A stretch of 64,000 nt of DNA from Anaerorudis cellulosivorans (GTDB lineage Bacteria; Bacteroidota; Bacteroidia; Bacteroidales; Dysgonomonadaceae): the NCBI RefSeq assembly GCF_025943985.1, contig NZ_JAPCWE010000013.1, positions 1-64,000 on the forward strand, written 5' to 3'. The notes under the pieces are model-generated. The model had not been told where the DNA came from and searched no databases. It was given only the letters and a program-made list of their open reading frames with translations. Shown piece after piece: positions 34,770-43,963 of the stretch. Made by a program: the position numbers and the translations under genes. How positions within the stretch are numbered: position 1 is the first letter of the stretch; the number at the start of each line of letters is the position of its first letter.

Positions 34770-35985
34770 TTTTATCGGGATTATCCGACGAATTTTCTGT
34801 ATTTGTCTTTGCTGACTTTTTATTTTGTTTACGTTTTTTCTTTTTCTTCTTCTTTTTAACTGAAGAAGAAGAAATTTTGTCATCGAAACGATCGATATTT
34901 TGATCGTTCAACAAGTCATTCATATAAAGAGCCTCATTTTGAACATTTTCTTCAATATCCGGTTCCAATTTTAAGGGTTTTTCTCCCTTCTTATTCATAT
35001 TGATAACTTCAAAAACCCGATCCTTGGAAATGGTAACCAAATGAACGGGATTATATTTATCGGTAGAATAAGTTAACAGGCCTTGAAAAATATCGGTTTT
35101 TACATGATAATAATCGGCATCTTTTGTTTGAAGAACAATTTCATAAGAAGGTAAGTTTTTTTGAGCCTCTACATAAGCATCGATTTCATAATTGAGACAA
35201 CACTTTAGTTTTCCACACTGACCCGCCAATTTTTGTGGATTGATGGAAAGATCCTGACAACGGGCACAAGATGTGGAAACCGATACAAAGTTTGTCATCC
35301 AACAACTGCAGCACAATTCGCGCCCACAAGGTCCGATTCCTCCGATTCGTCCGGCCTCCTGCCTTGCTCCAATTTGTTTCATTTCGATCTTCACCTTGAA
35401 TTCCGATGCCAAAACTTTAATTAACTGGCGAAAATCTACCCGTTCATCGGCAATATAATAAAAAATAGCCTTGCTCCCATCGCCTTGATACTCCACATCT
35501 CCTATTTTCATTTGCAAACCCAACTCTTCAGCTATTTGACGAGATCGGATCATTGTTGGGTATTCTCTTGCTTTCGCTTGATTGTATTTCTCCAAATCCG
35601 TAGGTCTTGCAATACGGTACACGCGTTTCAACCCGCCGTTATTCTCCTCTCGAAAGTTATTCTTTTTCATTTGCAGTTCCACCAACTTACCGGTAAGCGA
35701 AACTGTGCCGATATCGTGTCCGGGGGTCGCTTCCACAGCTACAATGTCACCAATTTTCAAATCGATATTGTTGCTATTGATATAATATCCTTTACGTGTA
35801 TTTTTAAATTGTACCTCTACCATTTTAGTGGCTGCTTGCATTTCGGGATAATCATGCAGCCAATCGTAAGTATGCAACTTGTTGATATGAGGGGAACAAC
35901 CGTAACAGCACGTTGTATTTTTTATTGTGGATGATTTTTCAGGTACAATATCCGAAAAATCTTCATATATATTTTCATTTTCCAT
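34762..35985 (-). CDS. ricT: PSP1-domain protein (RicT-like)
   Basis: The 407-residue protein has the PSP1 C-terminal domain found in RicT/YaaT of Bacillus and in many Bacteroidota. Cysteine clusters are striking: CCYGC at 26-30, GPCGRELCCSCWMTNF near 217-232, CARCQD, and CGKLKCCLNYE near 258-268, as in iron-sulfur-binding RicT. The first 60 residues and the last 60 are less conserved; the tail is a run of lysines (KKKKKKKKRK). Known relatives help in RNA processing and in regulation of biofilm and competence. holB is next upstream, as is common. Confidence 0.9.
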   Translation of the reverse strand: MENENIYEDFSDIVPEKSSTIKNTTCCYGCSPHINKLHTYDWLHDYPEMQAATKMVEVQFKNTRKGYYINSNNIDLKIGDIVAVEATPGHDIGTVSLTGKLVELQMKKNNFREENNGGLKRVYRIARPTDLEKYNQAKAREYPTMIRSRQIAEELGLQMKIGDVEYQGDGSKAIFYYIADERVDFRQLIKVLASEFKVKIEMKQIGARQEAGRIGGIGPCGRELCCSCWMTNFVSVSTSCARCQDLSINPQKLAGQCGKLKCCLNYEIDAYVEAQKNLPSYEIVLQTKDADYYHVKTDIFQGLLTYSTDKYNPVHLVTISKDRVFEVINMNKKGEKPLKLEPDIEENVQNEALYMNDLLNDQNIDRFDDKISSSSVKKKKKKKKRKQNKKSAKTNTENSSDNPDKNE

Positions 35986-36059
35986 AGAAAAAAAGAACTG
36001 ATTTACCGAATTTATATTGATTCAACTTCTTATATTGCAATCCAAAATGGATCACACGA

Positions 36060-37169
36060 TTAATTTAATAATAAAACGGTAATTTTCAAACAAAGATCGA
36101 GAAAAATAATCTTTGCATTGCCGTTCTGCTCAATTTGCCGATAGGCAAGAGAAAACTCATCGTTAAGTTTCTCTATATTCTGTTCATTGATAAAGGGAGA
36201 AAAACGAATGCCAAACTCGGCTTCCTCACTGTTCAAATATACCATTTGGGGTTCATGCAGGTTGTTTATGAAATATTCGCGAAACATTCGCAGACAATAC
36301 AACACATAACTCTTTTGCATTTCACGGCCTATACCGGCAATTTCATTTGCTATTGCTTTGATATTCTTTATGTTTCGTGAAACAGATGCACGCATCATCG
36401 TTTTAAATAGATCAAAAAAATATTTTGTCTCATCTGTCGATTCGATAATTTTCATCGCTTTGGTAAAGCTGCCATTAGCGATATGAACAACCGATAAGGC
36501 GTCTTTTTCTGCAAGACAATACTTCGATTCAATAGCGTCTACCATTTCATCATTCTCAATTGCATTTACATGAACAAGTTGACAACGAGATTGAATGGTT
36601 GGCAATACCCCATCAAGCTCTTCCGAAACCAAAAGAAACACCGTATTAACAGGTGGTTCTTCGATCATCTTCAAAAGCTTATTAGCACATACCTCATGCA
36701 TTTTTTCCGGAAGCCAGACAATCATGATACGATATTTTGCTTCATAAATTTTTAAACTGAGCTTTCGGATAATCTCTTCACTTTCTTTAGCATAAATAAT
36801 TCCTTGTGCATTTTGAGCATCAATGAAATTAAGCCAGTCATTGAGGTTGAAATAGGTATGTTGTGAAAGAAAACTACGCCATTGTGGCAAATATTCATCA
36901 GAAACTTTGGATTTAATAACAGGAAAAGCAAAATGCAAATCGGGATGAGCCAATTTATTGAATTTTAGGCATGAAGGACATTTTCCACACGCATCGCCGA
37001 CCTGAGGATGCAAACAATTGAGATACCTTGCATACGCAATGGCAAGAGGCAATTTACCCACTCCCTCAGGCCCATAAAACAAATAGGCATGAGAAACAAA
37101 CCCCTTTTGTTCAGATTCCAAAAGATGCTTTTTTATATCCCGTAATCCAATGATATCTTTAAAATACAT
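36060..37169 (-). CDS. holB: DNA polymerase III subunit delta'
   Basis: I use the ATG at 37169 (MYFKDIIGLR), 369 residues. The protein is the delta' clamp-loader subunit: an AAA+ fold with the Walker A GPEGVGK, a zinc-finger-like CGKCPSCLKF near 68-77 and a sensor/arginine region MIVWLPEKMHEVCANKLLKMIEEPPVNTVFLLVSE. The C-terminal domain is helical. It acts with delta, tau and others to load the beta clamp. The upstream gene is metF; ricT follows after 74 bases. Confidence 0.92.
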   Translation of the reverse strand: MYFKDIIGLRDIKKHLLESEQKGFVSHAYLFYGPEGVGKLPLAIAYARYLNCLHPQVGDACGKCPSCLKFNKLAHPDLHFAFPVIKSKVSDEYLPQWRSFLSQHTYFNLNDWLNFIDAQNAQGIIYAKESEEIIRKLSLKIYEAKYRIMIVWLPEKMHEVCANKLLKMIEEPPVNTVFLLVSEELDGVLPTIQSRCQLVHVNAIENDEMVDAIESKYCLAEKDALSVVHIANGSFTKAMKIIESTDETKYFFDLFKTMMRASVSRNIKNIKAIANEIAGIGREMQKSYVLYCLRMFREYFINNLHEPQMVYLNSEEAEFGIRFSPFINEQNIEKLNDEFSLAYRQIEQNGNAKIIFLDLCLKITVLLLN

Positions 37170-37227
37170 TTTCTCCTTCGATTGCCAAGAGGGATATCTC
37201 ACCCTTTGCTATAATTTCGAAAACCTT

Positions 37228-38178
37228 TTAATAAATTTCCTTCGCAACCCTGTAAACACTCTCTGTTGCCATCAGAGAATAAAAATGAATACTTGGCACG
37301 TTATGTCGAATAAGTTCCTTACACTGGGCCGTGCACCATTCTACTCCCACTTCCTTGGCATCTTCATCGTTTTTGCATTTTCGTAATTCCTTTGCCAAGT
37401 CTTCAGGAATATTTGTTCCGAAAATTTTAGGTAAAGCTGTCAATTGATTTTTCATGTGGATGGGTTTTATGCCGGGAATAATTGGCACTTGAATACCTTC
37501 GACACGACATCGATCAACAAATTCGAAATATTTCCGATTATCGAAAAACATTTGGGTTACCAAATATTCTGCTCCATTGTCAACCTTCATTTTTGTGTAA
37601 AAAATTTCAGATTCCATGTTAGGAGATTCGGCATGTTTCTCCGGATAGCAAGCCATTCCATAAGAAAAAGGTTCTTCGGGAGGAGTAAATCTACTTCCGT
37701 CAAGAGCAATACCCCGATTGAAATTGTTGACTTGTTCCTGCAAATCGGTTGCATGTTCGTGGCTATCCATTTTTTTCTGTTCTTCATTCAATTTATTGGT
37801 ATCCCCACGTAAAAGCAACAGATTAGTAATTCCGAGAAACATGAGATCTATTAAAGCATATTCTGTTTCTTGCTTCGAAAAACCCTTACAAATAATATGA
37901 GGAACTGCCGTGATGCCGTATTTGTTTTGAATAGCTGCGGCAAGGGCAACTGTTCCCGGCCGGCGACGGATATTTACTTTACGAATCACACCATCCTTAT
38001 CTTCTCTATAGACTGTTTCGCTATGATGAGTCGTGATATTGATATATTTTGGATCAAACTCTTTCAATCTATCTATCGTTTCAAAAACCTGATAAATTCC
38101 ATTCCCTTTGAGGGGTGGCAACAATTCGAAAGAAAAAGCGGTTTTTGTTGCTGTTCGTATTCGTTCTGAAACTTTCAT
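37228..38178 (-). CDS. metF: methylenetetrahydrofolate reductase
   Basis: The enzyme reduces 5,10-methylene-THF to 5-methyl-THF with NADH and FAD, to supply methionine synthase. The 316-residue protein shows SFELLPPLKGNGIYQVFETID, FDPKYINITTH, a GITAVPHIICKGFSKQETE motif, LLLRGDTNK and a C-terminal VPIIPGIKPIHMKNQL. It lies 11 bases after rseP and 58 bases before the holB start, in a nine-gene run. Confidence 0.95.
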   Translation of the reverse strand: MKVSERIRTATKTAFSFELLPPLKGNGIYQVFETIDRLKEFDPKYINITTHHSETVYREDKDGVIRKVNIRRRPGTVALAAAIQNKYGITAVPHIICKGFSKQETEYALIDLMFLGITNLLLLRGDTNKLNEEQKKMDSHEHATDLQEQVNNFNRGIALDGSRFTPPEEPFSYGMACYPEKHAESPNMESEIFYTKMKVDNGAEYLVTQMFFDNRKYFEFVDRCRVEGIQVPIIPGIKPIHMKNQLTALPKIFGTNIPEDLAKELRKCKNDEDAKEVGVEWCTAQCKELIRHNVPSIHFYSLMATESVYRVAKEIY

Positions 38179-38189
38179 ATTTCTCCAAC

Positions 38190-39512
38190 TTATTTAAATA
38201 TGGCTCGAATTATATCCATGCCGTTAGCATAGAGAACCAAAGCCAACAAAAAGATCATACCTGCAATTTGTGCATATTCCAAGAATTTTTCGCTTGGTTT
38301 TTTGCCCGAAATTACTTCGCATAACAAAAATAACACATGTCCACCATCCAATCCCGGTATTGGGAGTATATTCATAAATGCTAAAATTACAGAAAGAAAT
38401 GCAGTCATCAACCAAAATGCATGCCAATCCCATACAGGAGGAAACAAGCTGCCGATAGTCCCAAATCCGCCCAAAGAGGAAACACCCTCTTTGGTAAATA
38501 TATATTTAAATTGATTTACATAATCTTTGAGCGTTTGTACTCCCATTTTAATTCCGGCCGGGAAAGCTTCAAAAAAGTTATACCGGAGTGTAACTGTCGG
38601 ATATATTTGCATGGGCGATTTGGGATAAAAACCCAATAATCCCAGGGAGTCGACCGATGCAACCGCAGTATTTAACATACCGTTTCGATAAAAATCAAGA
38701 ACAATTTCCTGAATTTTATTTTTCTCGAGTTCACTTTTGAAATCGGTGAAAGTTGGAGTCGGAATGCCATTTATGGCTACAAGACTATCCTCCGGTAGTA
38801 ATCCGGCTTTAGCTGCCCCACTACCCTCCTGTACTTCGGCCACTACTGTTGGAAATCGATATGTAGCAAAACCCTCTTTTGCCGCCATCAATTCATTCAT
38901 GAAATTTTCGGGAATGGGTATAACCACCTCTTGCCCGTTTCGCAATACGGTTACCTCACGGGCATTGGCTATATCGAGAAGGGTACTTACACCAAAACGC
39001 TCCAATTCTTTATCATCAGCTTTCAGCAAAATATCCCCATCCTGAAATCCCACCTTATGAGCCACTTCACTGTATTCCATTCCCATATGCACATTTTTAA
39101 GCGGCAAATAGGTATCGTTCCAGGTAAAGAGCACCATTGCATAGATGATAAATGCCAAAATAATATTGAACAATACACCGGCAATCATTACCAACAAACG
39201 CTGCCATGCAGGTTTAGATCGAAATTCCCATGGTTGAGGAGGCTGTGCCATTTGTTCCTTATCCATGGATTCATCAATCATGCCGGCTATTTTCACATAA
39301 CCTCCCAATGGCAACCAACCAATGCCGTATTCCGTATCGCTGTTTTTGGGTTTATATCGGAATAGTGCAAAACCGGGATCGAAAAAAAGATAAAATTTCT
39401 CGACGCGTATTTTAAAGATACGTGCAAAAATGAAATGTCCAAACTCATGTACGATGACGAGTATCGATAAACTCATCACCAATTGTAAAGCCCTGATTAG
39501 AAATGTTTCCAT
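38190..39512 (-). CDS. rseP: RseP-type site-2 membrane metalloprotease
   Basis: The 440-residue membrane protease has the zinc site HEFGH at 23-27 in the first membrane helix, a second metal-binding loop NILPIPGLDGGH near 381-392, and two PDZ domains between (KVGFQDGDILLKADDKE; AAKAGLLPEDSLVAINGIP). In other bacteria RseP cuts anti-sigma factors and remnant signal peptides. Dxr is next upstream with a 36-base gap, the usual Bacteroidota and proteobacterial order. Confidence 0.95.
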   Translation of the reverse strand: METFLIRALQLVMSLSILVIVHEFGHFIFARIFKIRVEKFYLFFDPGFALFRYKPKNSDTEYGIGWLPLGGYVKIAGMIDESMDKEQMAQPPQPWEFRSKPAWQRLLVMIAGVLFNIILAFIIYAMVLFTWNDTYLPLKNVHMGMEYSEVAHKVGFQDGDILLKADDKELERFGVSTLLDIANAREVTVLRNGQEVVIPIPENFMNELMAAKEGFATYRFPTVVAEVQEGSGAAKAGLLPEDSLVAINGIPTPTFTDFKSELEKNKIQEIVLDFYRNGMLNTAVASVDSLGLLGFYPKSPMQIYPTVTLRYNFFEAFPAGIKMGVQTLKDYVNQFKYIFTKEGVSSLGGFGTIGSLFPPVWDWHAFWLMTAFLSVILAFMNILPIPGLDGGHVLFLLCEVISGKKPSEKFLEYAQIAGMIFLLALVLYANGMDIIRAIFK

Positions 39513-39548
39513 TAAATTCTACAAGTTTCTGTTGATCTGTTATTGCTT

Positions 39549-40706
39549 TTAAATAAATTCTGAAGCAATTGTTCTTGCTTCAAGATCGGTACGAAAATAA
39601 TCGTCCAGATCGGGTGTTTTCACAAACGTTGATTTTTGCATGGTTTTTTCGATGATCTCACTCATTTGAAGGAAACCGATAGACTCTTGTAAAAAAGATG
39701 CTACGGCAACTTCATTGGCAGCATTAAGTATGCAGGGCATATTGCCACCCATTTCGATTGCTTGATATGCAAATGTTAAATTCCTGAATTTGTCGTAATC
39801 GATTTTTTCAAACGTAAGACTCGATATTTCGGTAAAATCCAAGGGTTTTATATTTAACGTCAGCCGTTCCGGATATGACAATGCATATTGAATGGGTAAC
39901 CGCATATCGGGTTGACCCAGTTGAGCAATAATGGAGGTATCTTCAAACTGCACCATAGAGTGAATGATGGATTGCGGATGAATCACCACTTCGATATCCG
40001 AAGGTGCTACATCAAAAAGCCATTTGGCTTCAATCACTTCAAAACCTTTATTCATTAATGTGGATGAATCGATGGTTACTTTAGCTCCCATTTTCCAATT
40101 AGGGTGTTTCAACGCCTGTGTTGTGGTAACTTTTGCCAATTCTTCCGTTGAAAAGGAACGAAAAGGCCCTCCCGAAGCCGTAAGAATGATTTTATTGATC
40201 CTGTTGCAACCTTCCCCATTTAAACATTGAAAAATAGCCGAATGTTCCGAATCGACGGGTAAAATGGGAGCGCGATGTGCCAATGCCATCGATGTGATCA
40301 ATTCTCCGGCAACCACTAACGTTTCCTTGTTTGCCAAAGCAATGGTTTTACCTGCTTTTATGGCCGAAATTGTGGGTTTTAATCCCGAAAAACCGACCAT
40401 TGCAACCAAGACTATAGTAATGGCTTCGCTTTGTACCATCTGACAAATAGCATCACTTCCTGCCCACACTTTAATAGGCAGATCGGATAAGGCTTCTTTT
40501 ACCTCGGTATATTTTTTTTCGTTGGCAATCACTACTATTTCCGGAAGGAATTGACGGGCTTGCTCAACCAAAAGTTGTACATGATTATTCGCTGTAAGGG
40601 CAAATACCTCAAAACGATCAGGGTGTTGCTGAATCACATCCAGGGCCTGTGTTCCAATAGACCCTGTAGAACCTAAAATGGCTATTTTTCGTTTTTCTTC
40701 TCTCAT
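39549..40706 (-). CDS. dxr: 1-deoxy-D-xylulose-5-phosphate reductoisomerase
   Basis: Dxr makes 2-C-methyl-D-erythritol-4-phosphate, the first committed step of isoprenoid synthesis. The start at 40706 gives 385 residues, the usual size, beginning with the NADPH-binding loop GSTGSIGTQALDV. The signature LANKETLVVAGE and the metal-binding PVDSEHSAIFQCL and ASGGPFR motifs are all present. The longer frame to 40802 overlaps rimM and was rejected. Confidence 0.96.
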   Translation of the reverse strand: MREEKRKIAILGSTGSIGTQALDVIQQHPDRFEVFALTANNHVQLLVEQARQFLPEIVVIANEKKYTEVKEALSDLPIKVWAGSDAICQMVQSEAITIVLVAMVGFSGLKPTISAIKAGKTIALANKETLVVAGELITSMALAHRAPILPVDSEHSAIFQCLNGEGCNRINKIILTASGGPFRSFSTEELAKVTTTQALKHPNWKMGAKVTIDSSTLMNKGFEVIEAKWLFDVAPSDIEVVIHPQSIIHSMVQFEDTSIIAQLGQPDMRLPIQYALSYPERLTLNIKPLDFTEISSLTFEKIDYDKFRNLTFAYQAIEMGGNMPCILNAANEVAVASFLQESIGFLQMSEIIEKTMQKSTFVKTPDLDDYFRTDLEARTIASEFI

Positions 40707-40782
40707 TTTTGAGACACAACGTCTGTTACGTTCGCAAAGATAGTAAAATTCATTCCCGTTTACAAGCGTGTAAGGTGGAGTA

Positions 40783-41313
40783 CTATTCGGTTGATTCTTC
40801 AATCAACCCTTGAGGAAGATCGACGTGAAGAATTTTTTCCTGTTCATCAATTTCAAGAATAAAATCTTCCGTAGCAGGAATCAAATATTCCGAATTATTC
40901 CTTTTTACGGCGAAAAGCACATTCATTGTTGCGTTATCCACTGCCTCAACCACTCCTAAATTACCTAGCGTTTGATCGATTATGGTATAGCCAACAAAAA
41001 AATCCCATCCGGTTTCTGTCTCTTCATCTGCAACTGTCAGGCTTTCTTTTGGAAGATAAACACGAAGATCGGCATACCTGGTTGCCGTAGCTACATCATC
41101 CACTCCCTCAAATTTTACCCGTGCTGTCGTATCATTGGTGAAGCGGATTTCTTCCACAAAAAAAGGAACGAAAATGCCATCGATTTCCAGAAAATAATAC
41201 GACACATCAATATCGGAATACGATCGTCGATCAAAAAGAAGAGTCATTTCTCCTTTTATTCCATGAGGCTTTAACAATCGACCGATTGGGGTGACATTTT
41301 CTGCCAATATCAT
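40783..41313 (-). CDS. rimM: ribosome maturation factor RimM
   Basis: RimM binds 30S subunits and helps 16S rRNA processing and protein S19 assembly. The 176-residue protein has the N-terminal IGRLLKPHGIKGEM motif near 11-24 and the PRC-barrel-like second domain starting DFFVGYTIIDQTLGNLGVVEAV, ending with ILHVDLPQGLI. It lies between dxr and DUF4290, eight bases from the latter. Confidence 0.95.
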   Translation of the reverse strand: MILAENVTPIGRLLKPHGIKGEMTLLFDRRSYSDIDVSYYFLEIDGIFVPFFVEEIRFTNDTTARVKFEGVDDVATATRYADLRVYLPKESLTVADEETETGWDFFVGYTIIDQTLGNLGVVEAVDNATMNVLFAVKRNNSEYLIPATEDFILEIDEQEKILHVDLPQGLIEESTE

Positions 41314-41321
41314 GGTTGTTT

Positions 41322-41915
41322 TTAGTGCTTTCGTTGTACTTTGATGGTCTTCATTTTTTTACCAAAACCATTCGTTTTTATTTCCGGAATTGAATAATTC
41401 GATTTATCCAACTGTATTTTTCCGTTGGATAGTTCATACAAATCCTGAATAATTTTGGTATCATCTACCTCTTTATTCCACTGAATATAAGACCGTTTCA
41501 TTTGACTCGCCAATATATCGATAAGGTGATTCTTTGCTTCCCCATCTTCCATAGCGGCAGCAATGTCGATCATTTTTTCCAAAATTTTACCGTAATGACG
41601 ATACTTCATGTCGGAACGGCTATATTCAATACGACCGGGAGGTAGGTTTAATTCCTCTTTTTTAATTACTTCGTAAGGATAGTCAATATCAAGTTTAAAA
41701 TCCGACATGATAGCCAAATGATCCCATAGAATATGTTTGAAATCCTCTACATCACGTAAATGAGGGAACATATTTCCCATAATATTTATAACAGCTTGTG
41801 CACATTTTTTACGTTCATTTCTGTCGGGTAGAGAAACACAGTAATCCACCATATTCTGAATATTTCTGCCGTATTCAGGCATAATCAATCGTTTTTGTTG
41901 CGTGTTATACTTCAT
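41322..41915 (-). CDS. DUF4290 protein
   Basis: The 197-residue cytoplasmic protein begins with MKYNTQQKRLIMPEYGRN and contains LWDHLAIMSDFKLDIDYPY and SQMKRSYIQWNK, characteristic of DUF4290, a family confined to Bacteroidota and usually found next to rimM. No function is known. The C-terminus is basic (GFGKKMKTIKVQRKH). The close position to rimM hints at a role in ribosome or RNA biology, an inference only. Confidence 0.85.
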   Translation of the reverse strand: MKYNTQQKRLIMPEYGRNIQNMVDYCVSLPDRNERKKCAQAVINIMGNMFPHLRDVEDFKHILWDHLAIMSDFKLDIDYPYEVIKKEELNLPPGRIEYSRSDMKYRHYGKILEKMIDIAAAMEDGEAKNHLIDILASQMKRSYIQWNKEVDDTKIIQDLYELSNGKIQLDKSNYSIPEIKTNGFGKKMKTIKVQRKH

Positions 41916-41921
41916 ATATAC

Positions 41922-42854
41922 TTATCTTAATTTAAGCACATCCCCTTCTTCGGGAACGTAACTATAACTTTTTTTATTTAAGCGATACAAATTTCGAAGT
42001 CGAATGCCATATTTTTGGGAAATGCTGTGCATCGATTCGCCCACCTGCACCTCATGTTGAAAATAGGGTATGTCGGCGCGAGTTTTTTTCTTCTGAAAAT
42101 AAACAATATCGCCTTCATTCAATGGAAAATCTTTCGGAACTTCGTTATATTTCAAGAGATCTTTTTCTTTAAATCCGAATTCTTTCGCGATACTTGCGTA
42201 AGTATCCCCTTCCATCGCAATGATATATACCAAACCATGTGTTTTATAAGGCTGATGTTTCCAGCCTTCATTACCGGAAAGAGATTTATCTTCTCCCTTG
42301 TAGTTTTTATGATAATTTTTATCATCAAACCGGTATAGCTTGTAGTCTTCAATCAACTTAATAAGTTTATTCGCGTAAGCTTTATCTGTGGCATACCCTG
42401 TTGTTTGAAGTCCTCTTGCCCATCCTTTATAATCTCTGATCGAGAGATCAAACAATACTTTATAGCGACTTCCGTATGCCAGAAACTCGGCATGATCTTG
42501 ATAAGAATCTTCTACGGCTCGATATTTTCGGAAACAATCGTTCGGACCATCATCCGGGGCGTATACCGTTGGACCATCCCAATCGCGGTGACATTTTATT
42601 CCAAAATGATTATTTGAATAACGCGCCAAATCACTCATGCCTGCCCCCGATTCCAATAATCCCTGAGCTAAGGTGATAGACGCAGGAATACGATACTTCT
42701 GCATATGTTCCACAGCTATGTTGCTGTATCTTTCAATATAATTCTCATAAGCTTTTATTCTTGTCTGTCCGAATAGGGCTACAGAAAAAAATAAAGCCGA
42801 AAAAACAACAGAAGCGCGCGAAATATAGTTATATTTGTGTCTAAAGGATCCCAT
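41922..42854 (-). CDS. GH73 N-acetylglucosaminidase with two LysM domains
   Basis: The 310-residue protein has a hydrophobic signal segment (15-28) and a GH73 domain: AQGLLESGAGMSDLARYSNNHFGIKC near 63-88, with a catalytic glutamate in LLESG, and YGSRYKVLFDL. After about residue 200 come two LysM domains (YIIAMEGDTYASIAKEFGF... and HEVQVGESMHSISQKYGI...) that bind peptidoglycan. It cleaves glycan strands in the periplasm. First gene of the long minus-strand run to gldH. Confidence 0.93.
   Translation of the reverse strand: MGSFRHKYNYISRASVVFSALFFSVALFGQTRIKAYENYIERYSNIAVEHMQKYRIPASITLAQGLLESGAGMSDLARYSNNHFGIKCHRDWDGPTVYAPDDGPNDCFRKYRAVEDSYQDHAEFLAYGSRYKVLFDLSIRDYKGWARGLQTTGYATDKAYANKLIKLIEDYKLYRFDDKNYHKNYKGEDKSLSGNEGWKHQPYKTHGLVYIIAMEGDTYASIAKEFGFKEKDLLKYNEVPKDFPLNEGDIVYFQKKKTRADIPYFQHEVQVGESMHSISQKYGIRLRNLYRLNKKSYSYVPEEGDVLKLR
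42830..42837 (+). promoter_or_regulatory. -7 box of cdd inside the GH73 gene
   Basis: TATATTTG matches the -7 consensus and is 56 bases before the cdd ATG. It lies within the first codons of the divergent GH73 gene. Confidence 0.4.
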
Positions 42855-42893
42855 TATCTATAATTACATAAACCATTCAATCGATGGATTACA

Positions 42894-43370
42894 ATGATCG
42901 AAATTAATCTAATCACAAAGATAAGAGTTTATCGGATAGAGGAGTGCTCCGAAACCGAAAAAAAACTTATAGAAGAAGCAAAAAAAGTTTCCCGACATGC
43001 TTATGCACCTTATTCAACCTTCTGTGTAGGGGCTGCAGCTTTACTTGAAGATGGTACTATTCTACCGGCCAACAATCAGGAAAATGCAGCTTATCCTTTG
43101 GGATTATGTGCAGAACGCATCGCCGTTTTCTTTGCTAATGCCAATTTCCCGGAAAAGAAAATCACGGCCATTGCAATTGCTGCTTTTCATGAAGGAAAAT
43201 TTACAAAAAAAGCCGTTACTCCTTGCGGTGCTTGTCGACAAGTGCTTTGGGAAACAGAAAATCGATTCGAATCACCCATAAAAACAGTAATGTATGGAGA
43301 GGATGGCATTTATGTTGCGGATAGCATAAAAGAGCTGCTCCCACTAAACTTTGGAGAGGAAATATCGTGA
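42894..43370 (+). CDS. cdd: cytidine deaminase
   Basis: The 158-residue enzyme converts cytidine and deoxycytidine to uridine forms for salvage. The zinc site is complete: GLCAERIAVFFA (Cys-Ala-Glu) near 70-81 and PCGACRQV near 112-119. The YAPYSTFCVGAAALLEDG substrate loop is also present. The start at 42894 matches the conserved N-terminal strand of Bacteroidota homologues. Divergent from GH73. Confidence 0.95.
   Translation: MIEINLITKIRVYRIEECSETEKKLIEEAKKVSRHAYAPYSTFCVGAAALLEDGTILPANNQENAAYPLGLCAERIAVFFANANFPEKKITAIAIAAFHEGKFTKKAVTPCGACRQVLWETENRFESPIKTVMYGEDGIYVADSIKELLPLNFGEEIS
42916..42923 (-). promoter_or_regulatory. -7 box of the GH73 run inside cdd
   Basis: On the minus strand TATCTTTG, a consensus -7 box, lies 61 bases before the GH73 ATG and inside the first codons of cdd. 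Confidence 0.35.
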
Positions 43371-43399
43371 TAAATCGATTGCTGCAACTCAATGCCTGT

Positions 43400-43894
43400 C
43401 TAAAACGATGTTTCTTCGAGAGCAACCAAATACCATTGTCCCTCTTTTCGTTTAAAAAAATAATTGGCATAAATTCCGTTATCGATACCTCGAAGTTCAA
43501 CAATAGCCGAATCGAGTTTGAAAAGAACTTCTTGAGAATATTGATCGTAATCGCGCGTTTGATAAGTGCTGTCGTAGGTAAGATCAAGGTGTTCCCATTC
43601 TTGCTTTTGAATGGTTTCTTCCTTGAGAATCATTCCTTCATCAGCGACATCAGATACAACGGCTTTAACCGGGAATGCAATACGTTTTAACTGAAATATC
43701 CTGTCGGTGCTGAATTTCTCCAGAAAGTCATAAAAATTTTCATTGCCGGCCTGAGATAATTGATTGTTTTGGGTCAGTTGTGAGGCGGAGAATGTCGCTG
43801 AAACTGCACTTGGATCGTTGCTATTTGTTTTTCCCCTTGAACATGAATTAAGTGAAATGGCTAACTCAATTAAAATAAAACAGATAACCTTCAT
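43400..43894 (-). CDS. DUF4348 lipoprotein
   Basis: The 164-residue protein has a lipoprotein signal (AISLNSC) and a low-complexity Ser/Asn/Gln segment. The core FYDFLEKFSTDRIFQLKRIAFPVK is the signature of DUF4348 in Bacteroidota, followed by FFKRKEGQWYLVALEE. Such proteins form a NTF2/cystatin-like fold, function unknown. It ends 29 bases from the convergent cdd stop and has the rodA gene upstream on the same strand, about 70 bases away. Confidence 0.75.
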   Translation of the reverse strand: MKVICFILIELAISLNSCSRGKTNSNDPSAVSATFSASQLTQNNQLSQAGNENFYDFLEKFSTDRIFQLKRIAFPVKAVVSDVADEGMILKEETIQKQEWEHLDLTYDSTYQTRDYDQYSQEVLFKLDSAIVELRGIDNGIYANYFFKRKEGQWYLVALEETSF

Positions 43895-43963
43895 TATGTT
43901 TGATATAAAATACGTCGCAAAGGTATATAGAAAAGTTGATTATCAAAAATAAAAGCGATATTT

